NCBI GenBank assembly: GCA_029706075.1
Contig: JAINUG010000259.1
Span: 124,001-188,000, forward strand
Length of the DNA stretch: 64,000 bases
DNA from: Aldrovandia affinis
Taxonomy: Eukaryota > Chordata > Actinopteri > Notacanthiformes > Halosauridae
Direction of reading: 5' to 3'
In this document: positions 32,671-43,345 of the stretch, piece by piece
How positions within the stretch are numbered: position 1 is the first letter of the stretch
Layout: every line of letters starts with the position of its first letter
Notes under the pieces: model-generated
What the model was told of the DNA's origin: nothing
What the model saw: the letters and a program-made list of their open reading frames with translations, nothing else
The model's database searches: none
Position numbers and translations under genes: made by a program

Positions 32671-32980
32671 CAAAAAAATTCCAGCTCCCTGAAAATGCAC
32701 ATTTATTTTCTGTTATTTTCAGTACCTAACAATGAATATTGCTGCGTTCTTTACTTGAAGCCTTTAAATAAAAAAACTGCTGCCAAAAGTCATAAAGAGT
32801 GCTTTAACCATTAACTGCTCAAAATGAGTGTAAAATCAATTACTTGTTCAATGGGCTATACAACTGCGAGTAATTGATTTGGGTTCCTTTTTTTGTCCTG
32901 TGAGCATTATGTGAAGCAATTCTAGCTGAGTTATTGGGCAGATTTAATTTCCTGTAGGAATTGCACATTTCAAATATAAG

Positions 32981-33480
32981 CCCCCACCCCCCTCCTCTCT
33001 AACCGCGGATGACTTTGCATCCTTCTTTCACGAGAAGGTCGATGACATTCGCAACTCCTTCCCCCCATCCTCTCCCTCACCTAATTCTCCCTCACCCATC
33101 TCGCTACCTAAACCTCTCACCCCTCTGTCCTCGTTCTCGCCCCTCCCTGACTCAGACATCCTTCAACTTGTTCACTCCCACCACCTGCCCTCTCGATCCC
33201 ATTCCTTCCCCCCTCTTCCAGTCCATTGCTATGGACATCCTCCCCTTTGTCTCCAACGTTATTAACTCCTCTCTTTCCTCTTTCCTCTAGTAAGTAAGTA
33301 ACCTTTTCCTTTCCAGTGTTACAGGTATGGTACGCAGCTGCCTGCAATGATGTCTATTGCTTTATTACTGCACTGATCTCTTGCGCGAACTATGATTGTT
33401 CCTACCATGTTTTTATGCACATCTTGTAAGTCGCTCTGGATAAGAGCGTTTGCTAAATGCTTAAAATGTAAATGTAATGT
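32981..33480 (+). mobile_element. Internally deleted L2 LINE
   Basis: 32981-33287 matches the linker and early RT of the L2 at 16728 (DDFASFFHEKVDDI, then ctctcgatcccattccttcc and FQSIAMDILPFVSNVINSSL). At about 33288 it jumps to the L2 3' UTR (ccagtgttacaggtatggta) and ends gataagagcgtttgctaaat. Most of the RT is missing, by a direct deletion of about 2 kb relative to the long copy. Not functional. Confidence 0.9.
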
Positions 33481-33599
33481 ACTATAGTGGTTTACTAGCT
33501 GACTATTCACAAACTATTTTGCATTCTTTAAACAGCTGGGCCTCATCTTGCCTCCACTGTCTACTAGCGGACCACTGTATTGTTAATTTGCAAGATGCA

Positions 33600-34632
33600 A
33601 ACAAAAGTTTTTAATGGTTTCTAGAGGGATATTGGAGCATTCTTCAAGAAGGAAAGCATCCAGTTCATTGAGAGATGAAGGTGGTGGAAATCTATCCACA
33701 CTCTGTTCCAGAACTTCCCATTGTCTTGAATCCATTTAGCAGTGTTTATGGTGGCGTTATTATCTTTGAATATGGGAACATCTTGAGGAAACAATGTTTG
33801 CACTATAAGGTGCACCTGGTCACCCAAAATGGCTTGGAATTCCTTGGCCATAACTCCACCATGCAGAGTAATAATCAGTGACCAATGACTCCCAAGAGAT
33901 AACTGTCCATACCATAAAAGATCGACCATCATGTTTAATAGTTAGGAACTGACAATGTGGGTTGAAGGCTTCCTTTGGTTTTCTTCAAATATAAACACAC
34001 CAGATGTAGTGTTCAAACATAAACCCGTCCAAAAGAGTAAAAGAAGACTCAGATATATTATTCTCTACACTTCAGAACTTTGTCAGAAATTCAGATTTGT
34101 GCTCATTACACCAGGCTATGCGTTATTGCACATTGGTTTCCAGTTCCCAAATGGCAGTCCTACCATAAATATCTGCTTTGTGAAGCTCACAATATACAGT
34201 TTTTGTTGTGACTGTGACTGTTGTTTTGTGGTTTTTAGCAATTGTCCTATTAAGTGTCCATCTATCCCTGATGGTGAGCTTCAACTTGCGACCACTGGTC
34301 ATCTTTCCTGATGCAGTTTTTCCTTGTTTGGCGTATGTTGTCATGGTTTTCCACACTGCTCCTCTCAACACATTAAATACATTTTGCCGGTTCTGTGATT
34401 GACGCACCTGCAATTCAGGCACTATTTTACCTCTTTCAAAATCTGTTAGATCTCTCATGTTGCTTTAATAATTAACATATTAAAGTGTTGATTTTAAAAT
34501 GTCTTTTATAGCAGAACAAATTTGGAAATTAGTATTGACATTAATATGAAACACCTGTGTAGACTCATTTTTTATTTTGATTTAGTTACTTTTTCATTTG
34601 GTGTTTCCAGTATTCTGTCTACCCCCTGTATA
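33600..34632 (-). mobile_element. Tc1-like transposon, third family
   Basis: Degraded minus-strand transposase. N-terminal HTH MRDLTDFERGKIVPELQVRQ (34458-34123). A C-terminal part (33932-33621) contains GPLITLHG-like text and FPQDVPIFKDNNATINTAKW, where D-NA...H is the second acidic block. It differs from the Tc1 at 5233: this one has the LTDFERG start. Right-end sequence tttggtgtttccagtattct, then taccccctgta, may be the terminal repeat. The left end was not found. Several indels. Confidence 0.8.
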
Positions 34633-35699
34633 TGGCTTATTCTGCGATGTGGATTTCAGTATTCACTCAGTATTAAAGACAGTGAGGACGTTGACCACTG
34701 ACCGCTATGATATGAATCTTACTATGTGATTATACAGTATATACATGGGGCCTTTATATGAGTATACATAAGTTCTCAAATCTGAACAAATAATGTTGTA
34801 CAAATTAGGGCTGTGATGGTATGGTGGTATACCACGATATTAAAATATGAAATAGTACTATCATAAACTTAATGTAATACTCTTATAGTAAATTACATGG
34901 CAAAAGCTATTTTCTTGCGGAAAAACTATATTTACACCCCTACCCTACTAAAATGCCTAAATAACCCATATTAAATAATATAATACTTGACCTGGGGTGT
35001 TTGCTAATGTAATTTAATCCCATCACCTCTTTGGCTGTTTTTGCATTTTGTTTTGTTTACAACGCGATTGCACACGTGCAGACAGCTCCCTCGCATTTCC
35101 CAACCATGGTAGGTAGCTGTTTTTAGCTAGCTAGCTACACGGCATACATGAGCTCAGACAGCCTGCCTGTAAACCCGGGTAAATCTGGGCGTACGGAAGT
35201 ATGGGAGTACGGAACACTTACAACATTGTCTCTCGCTCTTTTTAATCTCAAAGCCCCCTAAAATCACCATCCTGTCACTGGGGACCCCTACCTCACTAAA
35301 ACGGGTAATGTTTGACACCTTTATCCAAAACCCACTACAGACTGCAATAGAGTGGCTAATTTAACACACTAGTGCGTGGAAGCATGCATAAACTATGACA
35401 TGTACAAAGGTGGACCTATAGGAAATGTAACTATGACCCTTACTAACCATGATTTTCACAGAAGTGATTTTATTACCAAGTAGTGCCCGCAAAAACATAC
35501 ATTACTATGTCAATTATTAATGAGAGGAGGACAGCATGCAGTTCACAGAGAACAAACACAGAGAAATCACATCATTTATTAATGACCTGAAAAAATCAAG
35601 TACTAATTAAAACCATATCTTCCCCAAATATACACAAGTATTTTATTATCCATTTGTAAACAATGCCAGCAAACATGAATGATTTGAGTGATTCAAGTG
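34633..35699. other. Unassigned 1-kb stretch
   Basis: No coding signal. gctgtgatggtatggtggta at 34810-34829 looks like an hAT-style terminus, but no matching second end was found. Mostly AT-rich unique-looking DNA. Confidence 0.4.
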
Positions 35700-35715
35700 C
35701 GACTGTTGTCAGCTT

Positions 35716-36413
35716 GTGAAGCATCTCGAGAGCAATATTCTTGATCTCGAAGCCCAACTTGCTGGTCTCGACTGCCCTGCAAAATTGATAGAGTTTCAGG
35801 AAATAATTAGTACGCCCTTTAGAAAGTTAGCATGCACACCAAAGCTAGGTAGCGGGGAGACAGGGGGGAGAGGTAGGGAGTTGGGTGACTATAGGGCACA
35901 AGCGCAGAAAAGGGCGCGCACATGCAGGGGCAGCATCTCCAGAGTTTGTGGTGTCCAACCAATTCCAGCCCTTGCAGGAAAAGGATATGGCCCAGCCCTC
36001 TGTGAGTGGCAGGACTGATGAGCCCCAGGGCACACTGGTGGCTATGCCATCCAGGAAAAGGTTAGTAGTAGTGAGGGACTCAATCATTAGAGGCGTAGAC
36101 AGTATAGTCTGTTCGCGGGAAAAGGAGTCTCGAAAGGCATGTTGCCTGTCTGGTGCTCAGGTTGGAGACCTCCTGGAACATGCGGACAAGCTTCTGGTCA
36201 AAGCAGGGGTGGATCCAGTGGTTATGGTCCATGTTGGAGCCAATGACATAGTTAAGGGTAGGTTTGAGGTTCTGGAATACAAATGCACTAAATTATGATC
36301 AAAGTTAAGGAGCAGAACCTCCACGGTGGTCTTCTCTGGAATTCTGCCAGTACAACGTGCTAGTAAAGGCAAGCAGAATTTTATATGAAGATTTAACACA
36401 TGGCTACAAACCT
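35716..36413 (+). pseudogene. CR1 ORF1 SGNH esterase domain, first part
   Basis: N-terminal piece MKHLESNILDLEAQLAGLDC is likely a short coiled coil. The esterase domain follows: RLVVVRDSIIRGVDSIVCSR (Ser block; GDS in copy 2, RDS here) and VVMVHVGANDIVKGR (GTND block, here GAND). The frame shifts near 35900 (first frame 35716-36018, second 35885-36298). CR1 ORF1 esterases are known in fish and birds; their role in retrotransposition is not settled. Both changed active-site words suggest inactivity. Confidence 0.85.
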
Positions 36414-36504
36414 GGGGCCTTATTTATAAAACGTACTTACGCACAGATTTGATCTTAGAACGTGCGTATACTGCGTATACTCAGTACTGCAGTACTGCAG
36501 GTAT

Positions 36505-36890
36505 TTGCGGTCTCGTCTCTTCTTTGTCCTGACCCCTCGCTGGTAGAACTACCTTCCGCAATCGGCCAGGACCGTGGAATCACTTGCAATTTCCGCAAGA
36601 GACTCAAAACCCACCTTTTCAGACTCCACTACCGCTGAATTTTGTACATCTAAATAATTGTCATCACCACTGCCTACTTGCTCAACACTATTAAATAAAA
36701 ATTGACTAATCTTTTCCTTCCCAGTGTTACAGGTATGGTACGCAGCTGCCTGCAATGATGTCTATCGCTGTATTACTACACTGATCTCTTGCGCGTACTA
36801 TGATTGTTCCTCCTATGCATTAATGTACATATTGTAAGTCGCTCTGGATAAGAGCATCTGTTAAATGCTTAAAATGTAAATGTAATGTAG
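36505..36890 (+). mobile_element. L2 LINE 3' fragment
   Basis: C-terminal codons and 3' UTR of L2: in two frames it reads GLRSRLFF and [19 protein letters not shown], like [10 protein letters not shown]...[10 protein letters not shown] of the long copy. Then come ccagtgttacaggtatggta and a tail with gataagagcatctgttaaat. Sits inside the Harbinger-type element. Confidence 0.85.
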
Positions 36891-36939
36891 AATGTATTCG
36901 GAAATCTAAGAGCGCCAACATGTCGTCTGCTGTTAATTA

Positions 36940-36976
36940 TTATTATTATTATTAGTAGTAGTAGTAGTAGTAGTAG
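36940..36976. repeat. (att)n/(gta)n trinucleotide run
   Basis: attattattattattagtag followed by (tag)n; a microsatellite with a unit switch. Confidence 0.95.
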
Positions 36977-37109
36977 TATTACCAGATTGAACACATTGCT
37001 TAGGCTATACGTAATGGTTTGCACAATAAAGTTGTTAATAAAAACATAAGCTAGGCTACTTGTGGAAAACAAAACAAAAACACACATTGGTTTTCCAAAA
37101 CTACCCATA

Positions 37110-37550
37110 TTAGCATAATTGACACATCCTTGAAGGAAATTTATTTAATATACATATTATGGTTCCACACGTGTAAAACTTTTCGGTCAATCTATAGGCT
37201 ATAAAATGTCCAACAATGCAGTGGTTTGCAAGAGGAAGAATGGCAGCATTGTCACTTCTCGAAGATATCGCCAACCGCGCAATAAGAAGGGAACGAGTTA
37301 TTCGAGATTTTGACCTCAGTGTTAAATCAGACCACTTTTTCTTTACGTCCTTCAGGGAACTTTGCTGCCCCCCATTCACAGCCTAGGCTACAGACTGCCA
37401 GGCCACGTACTTGGTTTTACTGGTAAAGCCACTGGAAAGGCTCCCAAACAGCGTCCCTGCACGCATCTGCACCTCCGCCAACAGGACCTCGATTTCGGCC
37501 TCGTTAAAATTATTTTTCTTGCAGCTCGCCATTATCAAGTAGAGGATTTG
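37110..37550 (-). pseudogene. Myb/SANT-like DNA-binding gene remnant
   Basis: Reading right to left from 37531: MASCKKNNFNEAEIEVLLAE then VQMRAGTLFGSLSSGFTSKT, a stop, then SLKDVKKKWSDLTLRSKSRI. FNEAE.EVLL...VKKKWSDL is a Myb/SANT-like fold as in Harbinger accessory proteins and NAIF1-type relatives. One in-frame stop lies near 37385. The part after KSRI has no clear homology. Confidence 0.65.
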
Positions 37551-37806
37551 TGTTTTGATCCGAGCTCCTTTATATGCTAATGATATTAATTAGGAGGCGT
37601 TTACAAGGCGGAGATCTAAAACCATTCAGCTATGCACAATTTCAAGATCATTTGTGATTTATAGATTTCAGATCTGGGGGAGTGGCGTACGCATGTTTTT
37701 TTGTGCGTACGTTCAGTTTATCTGAATCACACTTACGCACATTTCAGAAATGATCTTAGATCAAATGTAGGATAGTTTCTATGCAACTTTTTATAAATGA
37801 GGCCCC

Positions 37807-38484
37807 TAGTGCAGGAAAGAAGAGTACAGGTTTATGGGGCACTGGGACTCCTTTTGGAACAGGGGTGCCCTGTACAAGTGGGACAGGCTACACCTGAACC
37901 AGAGGGGTACAGCAGCATTGGGCCAACGTATGCTTAGGGTAGCGGAGGAATATTTAAACTAGGGACTGGGGGGGCAGGAAGGAAAATTAGTAGTAGTATG
38001 AAGGATAGGGAGGTACAGACTGCCCAGATGGAAGATACCAGGGAAGAGTATAATACTAACTGAGGATATAATTAATAAAGATTTTTTAGACCATAATGTA
38101 AAAATAGGTGGTTATTGGTTTATAATAATAAGGATATTGCTAACACACTAAACAGTTACTTTGTTCAGAGCTTTACTAGAGAAGAGCCAATGTACAGAAT
38201 GTTTTGGAGGACTTTGAGCTAAGGGATGTAGAAGTACTACAAAAACTACAAAAACTTAAGACAAATAAGGCAGCAGGCCCTGATAGCATATAACCCAGAG
38301 TACTCAAAGTACTTGGGGAAATTATATATAAACCATTGACAGATATTTTTATGCAATCCATAAACAGTGGAGAAATACCAGATGACTGGAAGCAGGGTAG
38401 TATAATTCCAATATATAAGAAGGGGGACCGTACTGACCCAGGGAACTATAGGACTGTCAGTTTTAAATTGCATCGCATGTAAAA
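37807..38484 (+). pseudogene. CR1 copy 3 middle piece
   Basis: End of the esterase frame (KWDRLHLNQRGTAALGQRML, the D-x-x-H block shown as DRLHLN), a short non-coding spacer, then a jump from the start of ORF2 directly into its middle (LNSYFVQSFTREE at about 38145). After that LQKLKTNKAAGPD and SDDWKQGSIIPIYKKGDRTD lead up to the break at 38484. Most of the endonuclease is absent. Confidence 0.85.
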
Positions 38485-38489
38485 TCGTT

Positions 38490-38965
38490 TCTCCCCACTC
38501 AGTAATACACCTACTGAGAAAGGTCTGATTATTGGCGATTCCATTTTACAAAACATGAGAATAGAGTCACCAGCGACCATAGTCCAATGTTTGCCTGGGG
38601 CCAGAGCTACCGACGTTGAGGCAAACTTAAAGGTGCTAGCTAAGAATAATCGTAAATATTCTAAAATTATTATCCATGCTGGTACGATTTTTTTTCGGTG
38701 TGTAAGCTTGCAAAAACACTCACAGTTCGGAAGTAATTATCTCTGGCCCTATCCCAGCCCATAGGAGTGACGAAGTCAACGGTCGACGTGGCTAAATCGC
38801 TGGCTGGCTAACTGGTGTAATGACAACAACTTGGGCTTCATAGACAATTGGCCTATTTTTTGGGGAAAGCCTGGCTTACTGAAGAGAGATGGACTCCACC
38901 CGAGCTGGAGAGATGCTCTTCTATCTAGAATTTTTTCTCGTCGTCTAAACTCGCAAAATTTGTGA
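38490..38965 (+). pseudogene. SGNH-like domain of Rex1/L2-like LINE
   Basis: Reads [20 protein letters not shown] (GDS nucleophile block), then [20 protein letters not shown] and YSKIIIHAG, where an internal deletion removes the GTND block. A second frame continues [20 protein letters not shown] then [13 protein letters not shown], with the D-x-x-H block kept. The same layout is seen in the CR1 esterase (GDSIIRG, GTND, DGLHLN), so two LINE clades in one locus carry this domain. Confidence 0.75.
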
Positions 38966-39202
38966 CCTTTCAAAGCACTAGCCAGGCAGCAGACTTTTGG
39001 TCCTAAACTACTGTCTGCTAGCTTCCAAAAACCTGTGACTAGCTTAGCTATTGAGACTGTGTCTGTCCCTCGTTTTGGAAATGGTGTTAGAAATAAAAAG
39101 CTATCTGAGCACACTGGCTGTCGTGGCATTTGTGTACATAATCTTATTTATATTAAAACCTCTCAGCCTGCTGTAAGTGTTGCCTGGAATAAGACATCTC
39201 AT

Positions 39203-39345
39203 TTAACCCCCTGAGGTCCGTGCTTAGCTCAGAGAAGCTTTGTGATTTTGGTGTGGTCTGATATTTATCTCAATTTCATCAACTTAACACACACTTACAC
39301 CAAAGTGTTTGATATTTTTATTTGAAGGACAATCACAGCTACATG
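39203..39345. mobile_element. piggyBac-like terminal fragment, copy D
   Basis: Starts TTAA then ccccctgaggtccgtgctta and follows copies B and C (tggtctgatatttatctcaa, gaaggacaatcacagctaca) for about 140 bp, then stops. No second end or TTAA found. Confidence 0.85.
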
Positions 39346-39529
39346 TATATGTATAGTTTACACAGAAGCGTTTGCATGAGGGAGAAAGAGACCTTAAGTA
39401 GGAGACAGGATTAATACTGATTGCTCTCAGCTGGAAGCGATCAGAGCACCCACCGACAGAAGACCATATAAGGGCGAGAGAATGACAATGATTCCTCTCA
39501 GCAGAAAGAGAAAAAGACCATCACATGAC

Positions 39530-41030
39530 CAACACGCCCTCCGAACGAGGTAAAACCGTGACACAGGATCCAAACAGGTTTTTGTCAATTGATCATCAAA
39601 CAGATGCGGTAAATCATATTTTATGGAATACATTTGATGCTGTTGCACCCCTCAAGAGGAAAAAATGCAGTCAGAAGAAACTTGCACCCTGGTTTACTGA
39701 CCATACCCGTGTCCTTAAACAAATTTCCAGAGATGGCGCTCTACCAATTTAGAGGTTTTTCGCTCTGCTTGGAAGGACAGCCTCGTAGAATACAAGCACG
39801 CTCTTACTACAGCTAGGTCATCGTATTTCTCAAAATTAATTTAACACGGTAGCTAAACTGACAAGAAATCTGTCCCCAGATTACAGCAGTTATCCTCCTA
39901 ACTGTAATTCTAATGTCTTCATGAACTCATTTACTGATAAGATTGAGACAATCAGAGAACAAATTATGAAAATGAATCCAATATCTAGCACTCCAATTCC
40001 CGAGATGGCACAGGGCTATCAGGAGCAGGGTTGCATAGAGACCCTTGAGTTTTTCACTCCCTTGGATCTGGACAAATTTTGTAAACTGGTTATGTCCTCC
40101 AAATCATCTACATGTCTGTTAGACCCCATACCAACAAAGCTTATTAAAGAGCTTTTGCCTGTGCTAGGCCAGCCCATGTTAGATATTATAAATACATCCC
40201 TATTATTGGGTTGCGTACCCAAGTCTTTAAAAGTAGCAGTAATCAAGCCTCTTCTAAATAAACCAAATCTTGATCCTGATAATATGAAGAATCAAAGGCC
40301 CATTTCAAATCTTCCATTTTTCTCCAAAATTTTGAGAAATCTGTAGCTCAACAATTAACAGCTTTCCTAAAAACGAATAATCTGTATGAAACACTACAAT
40401 CAGGTTTTAGACCAAACCATAGCACTGACCAAACCATAACACTTATTAAAGTTGTAAATGACTTACTGATAGCATCATCTGGTTGTGTTTCTATTCTAGT
40501 GCTCCTTGAAAAAAATGCTGCTTTTGACACTATTGACCACCAGATTCTCATTTACAGGCTAGAAAACCTGGTTGGTTTGCGTGGATGGGCACTTTCATGG
40601 TTTAAATCATACCTATCAGGCAGGTTTCAATTTGTGTAATTAGATCAAGAGTCCTCTGACTACTCTCAGGTTAAATATGGTATTCCACAAGACTCAGTGC
40701 TGGGACCATTACTGTTCTCATTATACTTGCTACCACTAGGTAATGTTATTCATAAACATGGTGTGAATTTCCATTGCTATGCAGATGATACACAGCTGTA
40801 CACATCAATGAAACCAGGTGAAATACTTCAACTCACTCAGTTAGAGGCTTGTATCTCTGATTTAAAGAATTGTATGACAGTAAACTTCGTGCTTTTCAAT
40901 TCAGATAAAACAGAGATGATGGTCTTGGGCCCCAAAAAATTAAGGAACAAGTTGGATCTGCAGTTAAATGCAAGTGATTGCCTGGTCAAGAACCTTGGCT
41001 TTTATTATTGCTCAAGATCTTACATTTGAC
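39530..41030 (+). pseudogene. Rex1/L2-like reverse transcriptase
   Basis: RT domain. 39921-40346 has CLLDPIPTKLIKELLPVLGQ and IKPLLNKPNLDPDNMKNQRP. 40347-40640 (another frame) has LQSGFRPNHSTDQT and VLLEKNAAFDTIDHQILIYR (motif A, with LE in place of LD). 40697-41029 has [20 protein letters not shown] (motif B, GS now DS upstream) and [14 protein letters not shown] (motif C, intact). Altered motifs and several frameshifts show it is dead. Confidence 0.88.
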
Positions 41031-41130
41031 ACTCATATTAAAAACACTTCCAGAGTGGCCTTCTTTCGCCTAAGAAACATAGCTAAGATTAGGCACATTC
41101 TGTCATTAGAGGATGCAAAAACCTTGATGC

Positions 41131-41428
41131 ATAATTTTGGAAGACTGGAAGAAGGTCTTATGGACCGATGAATCAAAATTTGAAATCTTGACATTTGTGA
41201 CTGTTAACCTGAAAAGGGCCTTTTTGTATAACTCTGAAATTCATAATATAATATAAAAATAATGTACATTATTTTCAGTTTTTGGTAACCTAAATTTTTT
41301 TTTTAACGTCTGGAAGTTTACCGCTTACCTTTGTACCATTTCAGGTTATTCACTGGACTTGAACTGCTTAAATTTCAGTAAAAAATTGAAAAATGGGGGT
41401 GTTCTAAAACTTTTGACTGGTAGTGTAT
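41131..41428 (+). mobile_element. Tc1-like 3' fragment inside LINE
   Basis: Starts within transposase sequence (GRLEEGLMDR in one frame; gaagactggaagaaggtctt followed by gatgaatcaaaatttgaaat, which is the WTDESKFEI block) and ends aaaacttttgactggtagtg then ta, the typical Tc1 terminal words of fish. Internally deleted. On both sides the LINE thumb sequence continues. Confidence 0.85.
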
Positions 41429-42356
41429 ATCTGACCGAAATGATTATCCCTTATGAGCTGACACGACTGCTTTGTTCAGAAGAAGCCGGCCATCTATTAC
41501 TCCCTAGAATTTTGAAAAGCACAGCTGGTGGTAGAGCCTTCTCTTTTAGAGCTCCTCTGTTGTGAAACGGTTTACCAAAGCATGTTAGGGATTCGGACAC
41601 AGTTTCAATTTTTAAGTCTAAATTAAAAACATATCTTTTCAGCCTAGCCTACTGCCAAACATAGTCGAGGTGGAGAGATGGAGAAGGCCGTGCCCTAGTG
41701 TCTTATGGAGTAAGAAACTTTCCATACTGTCACCTCCTCAACGTGTTACCACCACTGTTAGGCTGGTTATCCTTGATCAGGTGTGGATGGTTTGGAACTC
41801 TCTAATGGCTGTGTGTATTCTCTGTCCCTCTCCTAATAGGTATACTGCCATAGCTTACAACTGTCGGGCTATCTGTATATTTCCTATGCTTGTGCTCCCC
41901 TGCTCTCACATAATGCTACTGGCTATAGCACTGCTTTTTTCTGACTGCATGTTCTCTTCTCTGCCTCTGCCTCTGACTCGGGGGCACCCACCCCCAAGCC
42001 CTAGATCCTGCAGGTGTGTGAGCTGCCCCCATCAACCTTCACCCCCACGCCTACCCCAGGCCCTGGATCTGGACCCCCTTCACGTGGTTTAGCCCTCCCT
42101 ACTGACTACCTAACTCAGTAGGCACAAAGTCATCCAGCCCTGAGTCACCTTGGACTGACCATGATACAGTCTTTTTTGGACACACCTGTGCCGGCCAGAA
42201 GAGGATGGGCTCCCCCCCTTTTAGTTTGGTTCCTCCCAAGGTTTCTCCTTGCCACTGTCGCTTTTGGGGGGGTTTAGGCCTGGGTTCCTTTCTGTTAAGC
42301 GTTTTGTGACAATTCATTTGTGAAAAGCGCTATACAAATTAATTTGATTTGATTTG

Positions 42357-43345
42357 AAATCAGTAGGAATTTCAGGAGTTGTTTCAGAGTGGGTCCATAA
42401 TTATCTGCAAGGGCGAATACATAGAGTAACAGTAGGTGGGGCCGTATCTGACCTATTAGCAAAATAGTTAAATTTGCAGATTATACAAAATTTGGGGGTT
42501 TTGCTACCCTTGGGGGTCTGGCAAACAGATTGGAATCGACAAAAGTAATCCAAGATGATTTAAACAAAATCCAAGAATGGGCAGAAACATGGCAGATGAC
42601 ATTCAATATTGCTAAATGTAAAGTTATGCATGTGGGAAATAAAAACATAAGCCAGGATGATGGGAGGAGGAAAGATTTGTAGGTGTTCAATTTGAAAAAG
42701 ACTTAGGAATTGTAGTTGATCAAAGTCTATCTGCATCAAAGCAGTGTGCTACAGCAGTGAAAAAGGCCAACAGGATGCTGGGATACATAGCAAAAAGTAT
42801 TGAGTATAAATCAAATGAGGTTATATTCATGTTATAGAATGCCTTTGTCAGACCTCACTTAGAGTACTGTGTGCAGTTCTGGGCACCGCACTACAAGAAA
42901 GATATAGAAGCTCTTGAAAAAGTTCAAAGAAGGGCAACTAAATTGGTACCTGGTATAAAAGGTAAAAGTTATGAGGATAGACTTAAGGCACTCAATCTAT
43001 TTAAGCTTAGCAAATGGAGATTTAGGGGGTATTTGATTGAGGTTTTTTCATTCCTAAAAAGGATGAACAAAGTGAACTACCAAAGATTTTTTAAGATAAG
43101 TGGGGTCAGCAGACCAAGAGGCCACAGGTGAAAAGGCAAATTGCGCACAGATATTAAGAAGTTTTTCTTTACACAGAGAGTTGTCAATGCCTGGAATAGC
43201 TTGCCAGGTCAGGTAGTAGAGGCAGAAACACTTGAGTGACTCAAGTCTAGGCTAGATGCAGTACTAGATATTCTTTAGATTAGGACATGACGAGCCTAGA
43301 TGGGCTGAATGGCCCATTCTCATCATTGTGTATTCTTATGTTGTT
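42357..43345 (+). pseudogene. CR1 copy 3, RT C-terminal part and 3' end
   Basis: Sequence matching copy 2 from about 54897 onward: IQRVTVGG-like start, FADDTKLGG degraded to a frame-shifted form near 42475, [37 protein letters not shown] (42871-43131) and the noncoding 3' end. The element closes with catcattgtgtattcttatg. Confidence 0.9.

Larger units (their letters stand above)
31057..32980. other. Unassigned 1.9-kb stretch with CA-rich DNA
   Basis: No recognised coding DNA. A (ca)n array lies at 32200-32220, a (catc)n run at 32180-32197, and 32440-32670 is a degenerate CA/TG-rich tract that yields a His/Thr-rich shadow protein (32416-32814). A 103-codon frame at 31575-31886 has no motif. 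Confidence 0.55.
36414..37806 (-). mobile_element. Harbinger-type element with Myb-like gene remnant
   Basis: Inverted ends: gggccttatttataaaacgt with gatcttagaacgtgcgta on the left, and on the right, inverted, ggggcctcatttataaaaag with cgcacgttt-like words and gatctaagatcattt. Target duplication looks like ct(g/a). Left inner sequence is acttacgcacagatttgatc. It has a minus-strand Myb/SANT-like gene remnant (37110-37550) and no transposase. An L2 fragment (36505-36890) has inserted in it. Superfamily is inferred from the Myb-like gene. Confidence 0.65.
38485..42356 (+). mobile_element. Rex1/L2-like LINE with its own SGNH domain
   Basis: LINE of about 3.9 kb inside CR1 copy 3. In order: an SGNH esterase-like domain (38490-38965), a partial endonuclease/linker region (39530-40010), RT (40019-41030), the thumb in pieces, and a 3' UTR ending gcgctatacaaattaatttg with an (atttg)n tail. 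Nested in it are a piggyBac-like piece (39203-39345) and a Tc1 piece (41131-41428). The frame is broken many times. The ending matches the tail at 3581-3824. The exact clade (Rex1/Babar or L2) is uncertain. Confidence 0.85.
35700..43345 (+). mobile_element. CR1-clade LINE, copy 3, split by two insertions
   Basis: Plus-strand CR1 in three pieces: 35700-36413 (5' end with esterase domain), 37807-38484 (rest of the esterase, 5' end of ORF2, start of RT) and 42357-43345 (RT, thumb, 3' end). It ends catcattgtgtattcttatg with the ttcttatg repeat. It was opened by a Harbinger-type element (36414-37806) and by a Rex1/L2-like LINE (38485-42356). Against copy 2, most of the endonuclease (between about 38110 and 38130) is missing, 228 bp are missing at the LINE insertion, and about 100 bp near 42455. 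Defective. Confidence 0.93.

Noticed and set aside
32416-32814. His/Thr-rich 132-codon frame
   Set aside because: It is the translation of a decayed CA-rich tract.
34805-35220. hAT-like terminus gctgtgatggtatggtggta
   Set aside because: No second end or 8-bp duplication found, so not reported as an element.
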